In this document: one piece after another, positions 23,701 to 35,125 of the stretch
Layout of the letters: each line of letters starts with the position of its first letter
How positions within the stretch are numbered: position 1 is the first letter of the stretch
Source of the DNA: Rehmannia glutinosa
Lineage: Eukaryota; Streptophyta; Magnoliopsida; Lamiales; Orobanchaceae
Assembly: GCA_016081115.2 (NCBI GenBank)
Contig: CM071936.1
Coordinates: forward strand, 79,709,262-79,773,261
Length of the DNA stretch: 64,000 bases
Reading direction: 5' to 3'
Made by a program: the position numbers and the translations under genes
Notes under the pieces: generated by a model
The model's database searches: none
The model's input: only the letters and a program-made list of their open reading frames with translations
What the model was told of the DNA's origin: nothing

Positions 23701-24970
23701 TTACTTCAATTAAACGAAATGGAAGAATTTCGTCAAGAATCATATGAAAATGCCAAAATGTATAAGGAAAAAACGAAAAATGGCATGATCAAATGATTTT
23801 GCGACGAATTCTTACCCGCCAACAAGTGTTATTGTTCAACTCTAGATTGAAACTCTTTCCAGTAAACTCAAATCACGATGGTCGACCGTATGTGGTTGAA
23901 CGTGTGTTTCCATATGGTGCCGTCGAGTTAAGAGGAACGATGGGAATTCGTTCCAAGTAAACGGACAAAGATTGAAACATTATTTTGGGAACGAAGCAAG
24001 GAAGGTTTTAAATCTTCCACTTGGTGATGAAATTTCTTGAGTCCGAATAGTTGAGTCCGCTAACGACTATAAATTTAGCGCTTCTTGGGAGGCAACCCAA
24101 GTGATTTTCGTGTGATAGAATTTTGTGTGATTTTATTTTCTTTTAGTTTGGTGTGTATTTATTTGAATTTTGGTGTGATTTTTGTGTAAATTAATTTGTG
24201 TGTGATTTGAATTTTTTGATTAAATTGAAATTTTTAATAAAAAAAATATATATACTGGCAGTAGAAATTTTGGCCCTGAAATATGCAGCCCGAGACAGAG
24301 TCTTGCGAGGTGAGACGGTGTGTGGAGGGCGCTGCAGCGCCGGCCCCTAGGTCTGCAGTCGCCCGATCGATTGGGGCATACAAAAAGGTCAAATCACCTT
24401 ATTTTTCTTTACAAACAAAACACACACACACGCCTATTTTACTTCCTTCTACAAAAATCCCACCTAGCATTCACTTATACACCATTCAAGTGGGCAATTG
24501 AGCAACTTAATCATCAAATTCATCTTCTTCATCAATTGGGTAAGTGAGCTTCAATTGTGCACCACTTTTCTTCAAATTTTCAAGCTTAGGTTAAAAATGT
24601 GGGAATTTTCAATATCATTATAATTTCGAATTTCTTGATAAATTCTTGATAAATTGTGATGATATATGATTATATTGTGCTTGAATTGGTTGGTGTTGAA
24701 AAATGGGCATGAATTGAATTTCAAATTTGGTGTTCATCTCTTATTTGCATATATGCCTACAAGGTGTTTGTTAAAATGCCTCAATGAAAAATATTACACC
24801 TAGGCATTTGATTCTTGTCATCATTGTGTACTAAAGGTTATTTGATCATGAATTGATGACAAGGATGCATAATTCTTGAGTTGTTGCCAAATTCCTAACT
24901 CCTAACTCCTATTGTGCGTTCTATGTGTTTTTTGCTTGTGTTATTTTTCGGTGATTTCCGATCAATTACA
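23701..24970 (+). other. Athila non-coding region between integrase and ORF2
   Basis: Begins with a degenerate integrase C-terminus (to about 24045), then non-coding, with GGGCGCTGCAGCGCC near 24327 resembling the LTR palindromes. No gene is recognised. Confidence 0.6.
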
Positions 24971-25142
24971 ATGCCAAGAACAAAGAATGCAAGCAAGGGC
25001 AAAAGAGTGGCAAGTACGTCCGAGGAAAATGTTGAAGATCGTTTTCTTCACTTGGAAGCACAACAGTTGTATTATGACACATTATGCTCGAAGAGCATAA
25101 CGGCGGAACGGGGGTTACAACCGGGGCCAAATGATGGTGAAC
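24971..25142 (+). pseudogene. Athila ORF2 (env-like), 5' fragment
   Basis: ATG at 24971 starts MPRTKNASKGKRVASTS, the basic Ser/Lys-rich start typical of the second Athila ORF. The frame is cut at 25143 by the LTR of S1a. The function of this ORF in the family is unknown; it is often called envelope-like on position alone. Confidence 0.75.
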
Positions 25143-26613
25143 TGTTTGATACATATTTTTATCTTAATTTTGATGATTTTGTTTTGCACCAAAACAATGT
25201 TTTTTATTGTTGTCCAAATACTCCTAAATGATTTAAAATGGTTTTAATATTTTCCGGAGTATTTCTTCAAGTTTATTTTCGTCTAAATTGGACAACGCTT
25301 TTAATGATTTTACGTTATTGGGTTTTCACTCTCAAACGATGTTGTCCTAATACTCCCGATCGGTCTAAATTGTTTTTACTATTTTTCGAGTATTTCTTGT
25401 TGTTTATTTTCGATTTTAAAATGGACAACATTTAAATCTCGAGGTCAACCGGTCGCCGTTGAGGGCAACCCGTGACTGAAGGTGAATTTTGGAACAGAAA
25501 TGAGACGGTAGAGAAACGACCAGTCGATCGGTCGACTGTGGGCGTCGGCCGTGTGACGTCGACCGGCCGACCCCTCGACGGCACTGGCGTATCTTTGAAA
25601 CAGAACCTTTGCTTCTTGGTAAACCTCCGAGGGGACCGGTCAGGTCCAGGTCGACCGGGTCGATGTCCCCCGACCGGTCGCCCCTTATTATTTTTGTTGT
25701 GTTCTTATTTATCTTATTTCGTGCGACGGCCGCATCTGTATTGACAAAGAAAAAATATGACCGTTTGACAATGACACATTTCCTTAAATTGTGGGATTGA
25801 TTTCTAACAGCTATATTCTTGATTTTAATTGTATTTTTCTGTAGATTTTCAATCCCCAAGAGGAGCCTATGCTTGATCAATCATCTCCTATAAATAGAGG
25901 AAGTTTTGGAGCAACCAAATAGAACAATTGAGATACAACACAACAAGATACACTTCAAGCAAACACTTGGTCTTTCATTGTTATTATTCTTGTTGTAAAA
26001 TTGCCTAGCTTATCACTTTCACATCTTTAAGGTCTAGGCTTTTCTTGATTACACTTCGCACTCAAATTGTATTATTCATTATTGAGTTGTAATCTTGATT
26101 TTTGGTTATCATTCAAACACAAGATATCCTTGTGAGTGTTCTTGTGGTAAGAACACACTTGGATGATCTAGGTGATAGGTGAAGAAGATTGTGGTAATCT
26201 TCTTATTGAGGTGTTGAAGAATTTGGTATTCTTCAAGGTTGAAGATTGTGGTAATCTTCACAAGGTGCCGTTGAAGGAAGATTGTGGTAATCTTCAAAGG
26301 GAGATTGTGGTAATCTCCAAAGGTGGTGTTGAAGATGAGTGTGGTGCTCTTCAAGGTGTTGTAAGTTGAATTTGTATTAATTTTGGTAATTAATAAAATT
26401 CTTTTTCTTTTCGAAATCCATCCCGGATATACTGGGGTGGTAGAGGATTAGGCCCTAGGTGGGTTGAACCTCTTTAAATCGACGCGTGTTGTTTATATTC
26501 CGCACCTTTATTATTGTATTTGAGCATTCGGTTGAAAAAAGAGGGCGAAATCAAAAAGATGGAGATAATCTATTCACCCCCCCTCTAGATTATCGTAGCC
26601 GCTTGGACTTACA
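25143..26613 (+). repeat. S1a left LTR (1471 bp)
   Basis: TGTTTGATAC...GGACTTACA. U3 holds a GC-rich cluster of ACCGGTCG-like palindromes (25440-25745), TATAAATA is at 25889-25896, and the leader carries an array of GTGGT-loop hairpins (26136-26352). It is nearly identical to the right LTR except in the palindrome cluster, where it is scrambled. Confidence 0.92.
26136..26352 (+). promoter_or_regulatory. Array of GTGGT-loop stem-loops in the S1 leader
   Basis: Seven inverted repeats in 217 bp: 26136-26156 (GTGTTCTT/AAGAACAC), 26182-26204 (AAGAAGATT/AATCTTCTT), 26214-26236 (TTGAAGAAT/ATTCTTCAA, loop TTGGT), 26240-26260, 26277-26295, 26300-26318 (GGAGATT/AATCTCC) and a bulged one near 26329-26354. 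The loop is GTGGT in all but one; stems are 7-9 bp. It begins about 250 nt downstream of the TATA box, so it should be in the 5' leader of genomic RNA. Function is inferred only. Confidence 0.75.
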
Positions 26614-26615
26614 AG

Positions 26616-26628
26616 TGGTATCAGAGCC
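26616..26628 (+). other. S1a primer-binding site, initiator Met tRNA
   Basis: TGGTATCAGAGCC, two bases after the LTR, is the standard complement to the initiator Met tRNA 3' end. Confidence 0.92.
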
Positions 26629-28065
26629 AAACTCTTTGGCAAGCTCGTTTCACATCGCGAGTGAAGAGGAACGATCGTCGGCTACGAATGAAGCTCATCT
26701 ATCCGGCACCTCCACCACCAAGCCACCACTATTTGATTCCAAGAATTTTAATTTTTGGAAAGAAAGAATGGAATGCTATCTACAAGGTTGCGGGTTCGAC
26801 ATTTGGAACACCGTCATTAATGGAGAATCCATTCCGACGAAAGATACACCATACACCTCAAAAGGCTTCAAAAAGCTCAATGATGAAGAAAAGAAAATCA
26901 TCTCCTTAAACGGTAAGGCTTTAAATATTTTGTATTGTTCATTTACTAATTTAGAATATGAACATATTGTAGGAATAAAGTCGGCACATGAAGTATGGAA
27001 AAAATTAGAAGCCATCTATGGAGTATTTGCAAATGAAAGGAGTCAAACAAAAGCATCTACTTCTCAAGATCATACAAGCTCAAATCTAAGGAATAAGCCT
27101 CCTACAACTTCCAATTATGAAAAAGTTGAATATTGTTTTATGGGCATCAATGAAGAAAATGAGGTATGTCTTAAACCCTCTACTTCCTATGATATTGTCA
27201 TTCAAAATGATTATAGTGATTTACAAAATGATTATGATGAACTTCAAAATGAATTCCAAAGCTTACTTGTTAGATACAAAAATTTGAAAAAGGAATTCAA
27301 TATTTTGAAAAATGATAAGGATAGTTTATTTACTTCTTATGAATCACTATCATGTGCTCACACCACCACACTTGACAAGGTTAGAAACCTTGAAAAAGAA
27401 AATAGTACTCTTGTTGAGAATATTGATTGCATGAAAAAGGATTTATTAAAATCCAACTTGAGTACCAATAAAATGTCCAATATTGTTGATATTCATAATT
27501 GTGATAAAGGACTTGATCATAAGCCTAATGTTGTTAATCATATGAAAAAAGATCAAGTCACTATGCATATTGGTCATTATGCTCCTAGAATTATTACTTG
27601 TTTTTATTGTGGCAAAAAGGGTCATACGGCTAATTCTTGTCGGGCTAGAAATAGCTCTAAATATTGTTGGAGACCTAAAAGTCTCAAAGCTAATCTTAAA
27701 GGACCCAAACACATGAGGGTACCACAAAACAATGTGCTATTAGGTACCCGACAAAGCAAAAATCGGAGAAAATTCATGCCACCAAGAAAACATCAAATGA
27801 ACGTTTCATTTGATCAAAGAAGGAGAAACTACTCTCAACAAAGCCATTTCCAAGAAGAGCGTATAATCAAAAATGGGAAGAACACAATCCTTGAAATGGC
27901 AAAGACATCATCAACAAGATGATTTTCAAAGAAGAAGAAACCATCAACCATGGGAAGGTAACCAATCTTGGAAATGGAGAAGTCATCATCAACAAAGTGA
28001 CTTCTCAATGGGAAGATATCATCAACAATGGGAAAGACACAACCCATGGAAACGGCGTAATTGGT
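26629..28065 (+). pseudogene. S1a gag (open frame, no AUG start, frameshifted end)
   Basis: The frame is open from inside the LTR through the PBS to 27922. It encodes a UBN2-like capsid region (PPLFDSKNFNFWKERMECYL; LNILYCSFTNLEYEHIVGI), a coiled coil of repeated N-D-Y-x-x-L-Q units (about 27200-27450), and the nucleocapsid zinc knuckle CFYCGKKGHTANSC (about 27600-27640). A basic Arg/His/Gln-rich tail continues in another frame to 28065. No in-frame ATG precedes MECYL at 26766; TTG stands where the family start would be expected (LASSFHIASEEE). Confidence 0.87.
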
Positions 28066-28927
28066 AAACCGTATCTCCCCATTTGTATATGCATTTTATT
28101 TTTAAATCTATGCATACTTTTAATTGTGTCTCAATTGCAAAATGAATCTTCAAGTATTTATTTTTAATATAGGTCTCTTATATATTTATGAGTTTCAAAA
28201 TTTTTAAAAGAGACCTTGCATGATTTTCTAAAACTCTTGAGCATTTTATTAGACTTATGTGGCTTATTATCTCTTATGAAATCTTATAGCATAAGCTCTT
28301 TTTGATATCTCATATTACTTGCCTACACTTGTATTTTCTATGCAAATGTTGTCTAAGAATTGTGTAGGATACATATTTCATACTCATTGGCTATTACGTC
28401 ATCAAGTTTCTTAAACCATCGAGGTATGTCTACTCGTATTTTTTTTAAACTCGATTTTATGCTTATGCACATATCTTTCAAGATATTTCATTTTGATCCC
28501 TTAAGTGCCCCTAATTGATCTTGCAAATATTTTCTTTTAAAAGGCACTACGTGTTTAGTCTCGATTTTATCGTTTATATGTTTTCCCAAAACCCATATTT
28601 GTTGGATATAGTCCAAACTTATATTTTTGCAAAGTTTTAAAACTTTTGGGGTGAAAAATCGAATTTTGGAAAACTCTGGGAGAAAGAAAAATCACCTGGG
28701 ACGGTCAAAGCGGGCGACGGCCGCCCGCACATCGACATCGGCCGCGCCTGTGCCAATTTTTCAGGTTTTAAACGCTTAACGTTCTTCATTTCAAATGCAG
28801 GCGAAGAAAATCACCCCAAACCCTTGCTGCGCGTAAATCATCCCCTTTTCTCTAGAATCTTCAATTCTTCATCATTTTTCACGATTCTTGTTGCTAATCT
28901 TCTTATTTTCACTAGAATCTTACATAT
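28066..28927 (+). other. S1a interior, polymerase region deleted
   Basis: The sequence resembles the spacer segments of S1b, but no protease, integrase or reverse transcriptase is present. A GC-rich stretch at about 28700-28760 resembles the spacer at 61780 of S1b. No gene is recognised. Confidence 0.6.
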
Positions 28928-30256
28928 ATGGCTCCTCCTAGAAATTCCACCGATCAAAATCCCACTTCTAAGAGAAGAAAGGGTGGAGAGGGTACTTCGA
29001 GAAATCGGCGAGACGAAGCCGAACAAAGGGATATTCGAGCCGCTCAAAGAAACGTGGCTCAAGAAGGTGATGATGTTCAAAATCCCATTCTCTCTCGGGC
29101 CCAAATCACCGAGCTCCGCGGAACAATTTCGCTCGAAAATTGCCGTTGGGCGAAAGGTAAAAAATCTTTTGTTACTCAGCTCCTAATTCCCGCAATGCTA
29201 TTAATTTCATCAATAAGTATGCGAATGGTACTATGAGGATTCGGGGATGGGAGGTAAATCTATTGCTCGGACTAAAATGTGTCGTTTTAGTTCATTTACA
29301 AATGAGTATCCTACCATAAGAGGATTTTTGAGGAGCAAGGTTGGATGTATTTATGGGAGCATGCTTATGTGTTGTATGATGATGATATTATCCAACTCTT
29401 TTATGCCAATATGTGGGTCGAATATGATAATGAAAGAAAGCCGATTGCCGTTAATTAAACATAAAGGGTCGTCATTTTAGATGGACTCCCAATGATATTT
29501 GCCGCTTTTACATGTTAGAGAAGGTGGTTGGGATTATTTCTCTTGTGGGACTTGGAATGATGAAATGTTGGGGGTGTCGATGAAAGAAGTTAAGACGTGT
29601 TGGGAGTATGGCCAAAGTATTCTTTGTTGGCAATGACACTTGAGCATCGTATTTTATCGGTCATTGTCGCATATTGCATTTGTGGTAAGTCGGGAAAGAT
29701 GCCTAGCAATATGGATTATTTTTGACTTATAAGATTGCTAGGAGGGAACCACTTAACTTTGGTGCCATACTTATTCAATGTCTAATCGAGTCCATTACTC
29801 AAGGTAATAAGAAGTTGGTTATGGGAAATTGGATTTGTAAACTTCTTATTCAATCGGGACTACCTTCGTCGAGTGTAACTCGGAGGTATTTCAAAACGAC
29901 TTTGACATTGATAACATCGCCCAAATGGTCACTATGCGCAAGAACATGGAAATTGACCAACCAAAATGGCGAGAGGAAGAGGTCAAGAGTCTCCCGATCC
30001 TAATGACTTCTTTGATGACATCGAGGCCGCAAGATTGGCGGAAGAGGGCGAACCGAGCAATCCGGAGGGTAATACCGGTGCTCAACCGCCGAGGAGGTAT
30101 ACTCAAGCCGAATTTGATGAGATGAGGGCTTTTCATGAGACGAGGTATGAGGCTTTGGAGCAAAAGACCTCCAAAATGCAAAAGTCTATCGGCAAGTTAA
30201 AGAAATTCATCAAGGACTTAATTCCCGGATCTTGCTTCTCCTCGGATGAGGAATGA
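28928..30256 (+). pseudogene. S1a envelope-like extra ORF, degenerate
   Basis: ATG at 28928 (MAPPRNSTDQNPTSKRRKGG) opens a charged N-terminus of about 75 codons. Frameshifted fragments carry a putative plant transposon/env-like domain (EHRILSVIVAYCICGKSG near 29640), and an acidic C-terminal coiled-coil segment (about 29966-30256, EFDEMRAFHETRYEALEQKT) ends at TGA. This is the usual position of the extra ORF in Sireviruses. There is no signal peptide or membrane segment that I can trust, so envelope is a positional label only. Confidence 0.7.
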
Positions 30257-31484
30257 TGTCCCCACCCCCTTTACTTTCTAGCATTTTCATTAATGTTGCT
30301 TTGTATTTTGATGAATTTTTTGTAAAACTCATTTGTACTAATGATATTTGTTTGTTTTTCTTAAAAGGGTTAATATTGCAAGTTGATAATGACTTGTGGA
30401 TGATCATGATTTTGATGGAGTATTTGATGGTAAAAATACTCTTATATGGCATGGGTTAAAAATCGGTATGAAGTACTTGATGGTAAAAGTGCTTCTCTTA
30501 ATGCTTTGATCATTATGCTTAGTTGGTTATGTTGGAACATTTGATACATGTATTGTTTAAGGCATGACTTATTACTTGGTAGATGTTCTAATTTTTGGCA
30601 TTTGTAATGCCTTGATCATTCTTAGCTTATCTCAATTGGGTTGAACCCTTGAGAATCTACTTTGAGCTCCTTACTTGATGAACTATTGTTGCATTTGTTG
30701 CATATGATTTTTTTTTTGTTTTGGAATGAGGTTGATTGATGACATGAAAATTTTTGGCTTAAACCATTTACAAAGGTTATATACAACCTCTTCTATTTTT
30801 AACGCACACAAGGTGTTTGTTGAAATGTCGCAATGAAACTTTCAACTTCTACATGATTCTCTTGCTTCATAATGTCGTAAAATCTTTTTGAAATCATGTT
30901 TTTAGCATACTAATGAGCTTATGGATCTTTTATGCGTCTATTCTCCAATTTTCCTTGGATTACTATGCTTTAATAGCTCAACGGTTATTAAACCGTCCCT
31001 TTGGCGCGCTTTGATATTATTATATGGTGTTTTCACCATCCTAACATTCTTTTTGATGATTCCAAAGGGGAGAAACAGAAAATGGCTCGTTAGCTCAAAG
31101 AAGCTAATAAAAAGCTTGAAATAAAAGCTATAAGCTATGGCTCATAAAAGCCATAAGTTGTGATTTATTTTTAGTCCAATTGTTGCTTGATGGACTTATA
31201 TAATGATGTTTTGTGACAGGGGGAGCTTATAAGCTCTTGAACAAATTGTAAAAGCTAAAAGCTTTTAGCTTATGGAAAATTGCTTTTACATTATTCTTGA
31301 TATGCTTGTTGATAGGGGGAGCTTGTGCTTATTATTGAAAATATCCACTCCCTACTTGGTTGCTTTAATATTTTTGGAAATTTTGGTTGCTTCCAAACGG
31401 TCAAATGTTTTTTTTCGGAAAATCATTGCTCTCTTAGTTTGTGTTAAAATTGTTTTGGTTTGTAATCATCAAAACGGGGGAGAT
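30257..31484 (+). other. S1a 3' non-coding region with repeated polypurine tracts
   Basis: No gene. Four purine tracts lie before the LTR: about 31064-31075 (AAAGGGGAGAAA), 31218-31225 and 31313-31321 (AGGGGGAGC), and 31471-31484 adjoining the LTR. The same four occur in S1b. Stretches of AAGCT/TAAGCTC direct repeats lie between them. Confidence 0.7.
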
Positions 31485-32931
31485 TGTTTGATACATATTT
31501 TTATCTTAATTTTGATGATTTTGTTTTGCACCAAAACAATGTTTTTTATTGTTGTCCAAATACTCCTAAATGATTTAAAATGGTTTTAATATTTTCCGGA
31601 GTATTTCTTCAAGTTTATTTTCGTCTAAATTGGACAACGCTTTTAATGATTTTACGTTATTGGGTTTTCACTCTCAAACGATGTTGTCCTAATACTCCCG
31701 ATCGGTCTAAATTGTTTTTACTATTTTTCGGAGTATTTCTTGTTGTTTATTTTCGATTTTAAAATGGACAACATTTCTGTCTCGAGGTCAACCGGTCGCC
31801 GTTGAGGGCAACCCGTACCTGAAGGTGAATTTTGGAACAGGAAATGAGACGGTAGAGAAACTGACCAGGTCGACCGGTCGACCCCCTGTCGACCGGTACC
31901 TGGGCGTATCTTTGAAACAGAACCTTTGCTTCTTGGTAAACCTCTGAGGGGGACCGGTCAGGGTCTAGGTCGACCGGTCGATGTCCCCCCTGACCGGTCG
32001 CCCCTTGTTATTTTTGCTGTGTTCTTATTTATCTTATTTCTGTGCGACCGGTCGCCCTGTGTATTGACAGCAAAAATATGACCGTTTGACAGCAGACACA
32101 TTTCCTTAAATTGTGGGATTGATTTCTAACAGCTATATTCTTGATTTTAATTGTATTTTTCTGTAGATTTTCAATCCCCAAGAGGAGCCTATGCTTGATC
32201 AATCATCTCCTATAAATAGAGGAAGTTTTGGAGCAACCAAATAGAACAATTGAGATACAACACAACAAGATACACTTCAAGCAAACACTTGGTCTTTCAT
32301 TGTTATTATTCTTGTTGTAAAATTGCCTAGCTTATCACTTTCACATCTTTAAGGTCTAGGCTTTTCTTGATTACACTTCGCACTCAAATTGTATTATTCA
32401 TTATTGAGTTGTAATCTTGATTTTTGGTTATCATTCAAACACAAGATATCCTTGTGAGTGTTCTTGTGGTAAGAACACACTTGGATGATCTAGGTGATAG
32501 GTGAAGAAGATTGTGGTAATCTTCTTATTGAGATGTTGAAGAATTTGGTATTCTTCAAGGTTGAAGATTGTGGTAATCTTCACAAGGTGCCGTTGAAGGA
32601 AGATCGTGGTAATCTTCAAAGGGAGATTGTGGTAATCTCCAAAGGTGGTGTTGAAGATGAGTGTGGTGCTCTTCAAGGTGTTGTAAGTTGAATTTGTATT
32701 AATTTTGGTAATTAATAAAATTCTTTTTCTTTTCGAAATCCATCCCGGATATACTGGGGTGGTAGAGGATTAGGCCCTAGGTGGGTTGAACCTCTTTAAA
32801 TCGACGTGTGTTGTTTATATTCCGCACCTTTATTATTGTATTTGAGCATTCGGTTGAAAAAGAGGGCGAAATCAAAAGATGGAGATAATCTATTCACCCC
32901 CTCTAGATTATCGTAGCCGCTTGGACTTACA
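31485..32931 (+). repeat. S1a right LTR (1447 bp)
   Basis: Same ends and order as the left LTR, with TATAAATA at 32211 and the hairpin array at about 32458-32675. Here the U3 cluster (31783-32060) keeps seven ACCGGT cores against three in the left LTR. Confidence 0.92.
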
Positions 32932-33361
32932 AGTGGTATCAGAGCCAAACTCTTTGGCAAGCTCGTTTCACATCGCGAGTGAAGAGGAACGATCGTCGGC
33001 TACGAATGAAGCTCATCTATCCGGCACCTCCACCACTATTTGATTCCAAGAATTTTAATTTTTGGAAAGAAAGAATGGAATGCTATCTACAAGGTTGCGG
33101 GTTCGACATTTGGAACACCGTCATTAATGGAGAATCCATTCCGACGAAAGATACACCATACACCTCAAAAGGCTTCAAAAAGCTCAATGATGAAGAAAAG
33201 AAAATCATCTCCTTAAACGGTAAGGCTTTAAATATTTTGTATTGTTCATTTACTAATTTAGAATATGAACATATTGTAGGAATAAAGTCGGCACATGAAG
33301 TATGGAAAAAATTAGAAGCCATCTATGGAGTATTTGCAAATGAAAGGAGTCAAACAAAAGC
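32932..33361 (+). pseudogene. Second S1 PBS and gag 5' end (remnant)
   Basis: PBS TGGTATCAGAGCC at 32934-32946 is followed by gag sequence almost identical to the first copy, with an 11-nt deletion near the start, ending abruptly after SQTKA (about 33361). This is the interior of a further element copy that shared the 31485-32931 LTR. Confidence 0.88.
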
Positions 33362-33920
33362 TCAGAGCCAGCGGTAATTATTGCAACGTCCCTTCATAAC
33401 AAAATGCTACAACCAAAAAAAGGGGGACTAATCTTACCGAGTTTAATTTGTGGGTTATGTAAAAAGAGGTGTTAAGTGGGATAGCTCGGAGCCGTTGGAA
33501 AATCCTAAGGGACCTATAGATTCGGCTACTATTGCTTCTTATGACGAGTGGGCAGGCGGTGTGCCTAATCCGGGTGGGATATATTCTTGATCCCTAATTT
33601 GCCCTACCAGCTATTGAGCATGATACTCATGCCCAACCACGAGAATGTAGACACTCCATCCGGTTCAATGGCAAGACGTTCGTTCTAGACGCTCACATCA
33701 CGATAACAACCCTTCGAGGCGCACTTGTTCGCGAAGTACGAGAATTGAGAAGGGCTTTTGTAGGCGAGCAACGCCACAGAGCGGCACGAGAAGAATATGA
33801 GAATGAGCACAACCGAATCGGCCTGGATATATATAGCCGACACACCCGCGCCTCGAGCTTCCCAATACCACCACCACCGGTCCTATTGCTCATTTTTCAC
33901 CACACGACTCGATGAGGAGT
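33362..33920 (+). pseudogene. Athila ORF2, 3' part
   Basis: Resumes Athila coding sequence: EPAVIIATSLHNKM and KKGGLILPSLICGLCKK, then a one-base shift and DSATIASYDEWAGG. This LILPSLI region is typical of plant transposon-type ORF2 proteins. The middle of ORF2, between 25142 and 33362, is missing and was probably deleted with the end of S1a. Confidence 0.7.
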
Positions 33921-35125
33921 CCTAGGCGCTCCGCTATCGGAAAGTTTTCTCACTCCCCATTGAGGACAATGTTCAATTTAAGTTTGGGGGTGTAATGCAG
34001 ATTTGTGTCTTTTGAGTCGTGTCAAAAAAAAAAATGGAGTTGAGTCGAGTCGGGTAGTTTGTTGAACTATAGAACTACATGACTAAGTAGATTTGTTGAT
34101 CACAAGTTGAACTGTCACGAAAGCATGCTTTTAAGTGGTGATCTATATTTTGCTTCATTGATTTCATATTCATGCATAATTTTGTTAACTTATTTGAAAA
34201 TGATTAATGAAGTCGAGTGTTGCTTGTATGATCCCACCGGATTCTAGAACTTGTTTGATCACTAATTGAGGCGAAATCCTAGGTGAAATAACATAAGGAA
34301 ATGATTTAGGCCATCTTTGAGTAAAAGCTAGAGCCAAAATGACTACCTTTGTACGATATAATTTCACTAGTGTCCCTTTTTGAGCCTATTAAACCTGTTC
34401 TTTGGCAACCAATTGTTTTTACCTTGAGCTTACATGTGAAAATCCTAATTACCCATCACTCATACACACAAAATGATTGAAGGTTGAGGAGGATGTAATA
34501 AGTAAGGTAGATGTTCATTCGCATGAAGTTGCCGAGAAAAAGAAATAATGAAACCCCATGTGCTAAAATATGCAAAAGACCAAGTTTGGGGGTCTCGAAA
34601 AAAAAATGTTGAAAATAGAGGCTCGTAAAGGGAGAATAATTGAAAATTCAACAAAAGTGAAGGTAGCCATTTTGTTTGGCAATTGGTGATTTGAAGAGGT
34701 AATTGTGTGTTTGGGTGAATTGAGCCACTTAATCCTAAATTTTCCTACCCGACCCTAAGCCACACTACAAGCTTTGGAAGCCCTATTGATCCATGTGTTA
34801 TATTAGCCTACATTAGTGGAGATTAGTGTGAATAACAAGCCTATGGAATCCGGTAGTCATTATCTTTTGATACTTAGAAGTGGATCATCTTGATAACGTT
34901 TGATTGCGTAAATCAATTTGAATAATGTAAACGGAATTTTCATGAATATTCAACACTTTTGATCACAATGTTAAAATGCATGCTTGATTGATAGTGAAAT
35001 GAGTTTTTAGACAAATTTTATTGGTTTATGGAGTTTTGTAGTTGTTTGTGTTGTTGTTTTGTTTGTCTTTCATTTTGGAGTTATAATTGTTTGAGGACAA
35101 ACAATAGCTTAAGTTTGGGGGTATT
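33921..35125 (+). other. Athila 3' non-coding region with three polypurine-tract copies
   Basis: AAGTTTGGGGGT occurs at 33980, 34582 and 35111; only the last adjoins the LTR. The first and last are both preceded by TTGAGGACAA. No gene is recognised. Confidence 0.7.

Larger units (their letters stand above)
25143..33361 (+). mobile_element. Sirevirus-type Copia element S1a, rearranged (LTR-int-LTR-gag scrap)
   Basis: LTRs 25143-26613 and 31485-32931 bound a 4.9-kb interior with gag and an extra ORF but no polymerase. After the second LTR comes a second PBS and 430 bp of gag before Athila sequence resumes at about 33362. The PBS for initiator Met tRNA, long Gag with coiled coil, extra ORF before the 3' LTR and repeated polypurine tracts indicate the Sirevirus (SIRE/Maximus) lineage. 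Confidence 0.88.

Noticed and set aside
26172..26369. 65-codon ORF with repeated EDCGNL units inside the S1 LTR
   Set aside because: It follows from translating the repeated hairpin unit; the opposite strand gives an equally repetitive KITTIF frame, and the solo LTR does not keep it. The RNA hairpin explanation fits better.
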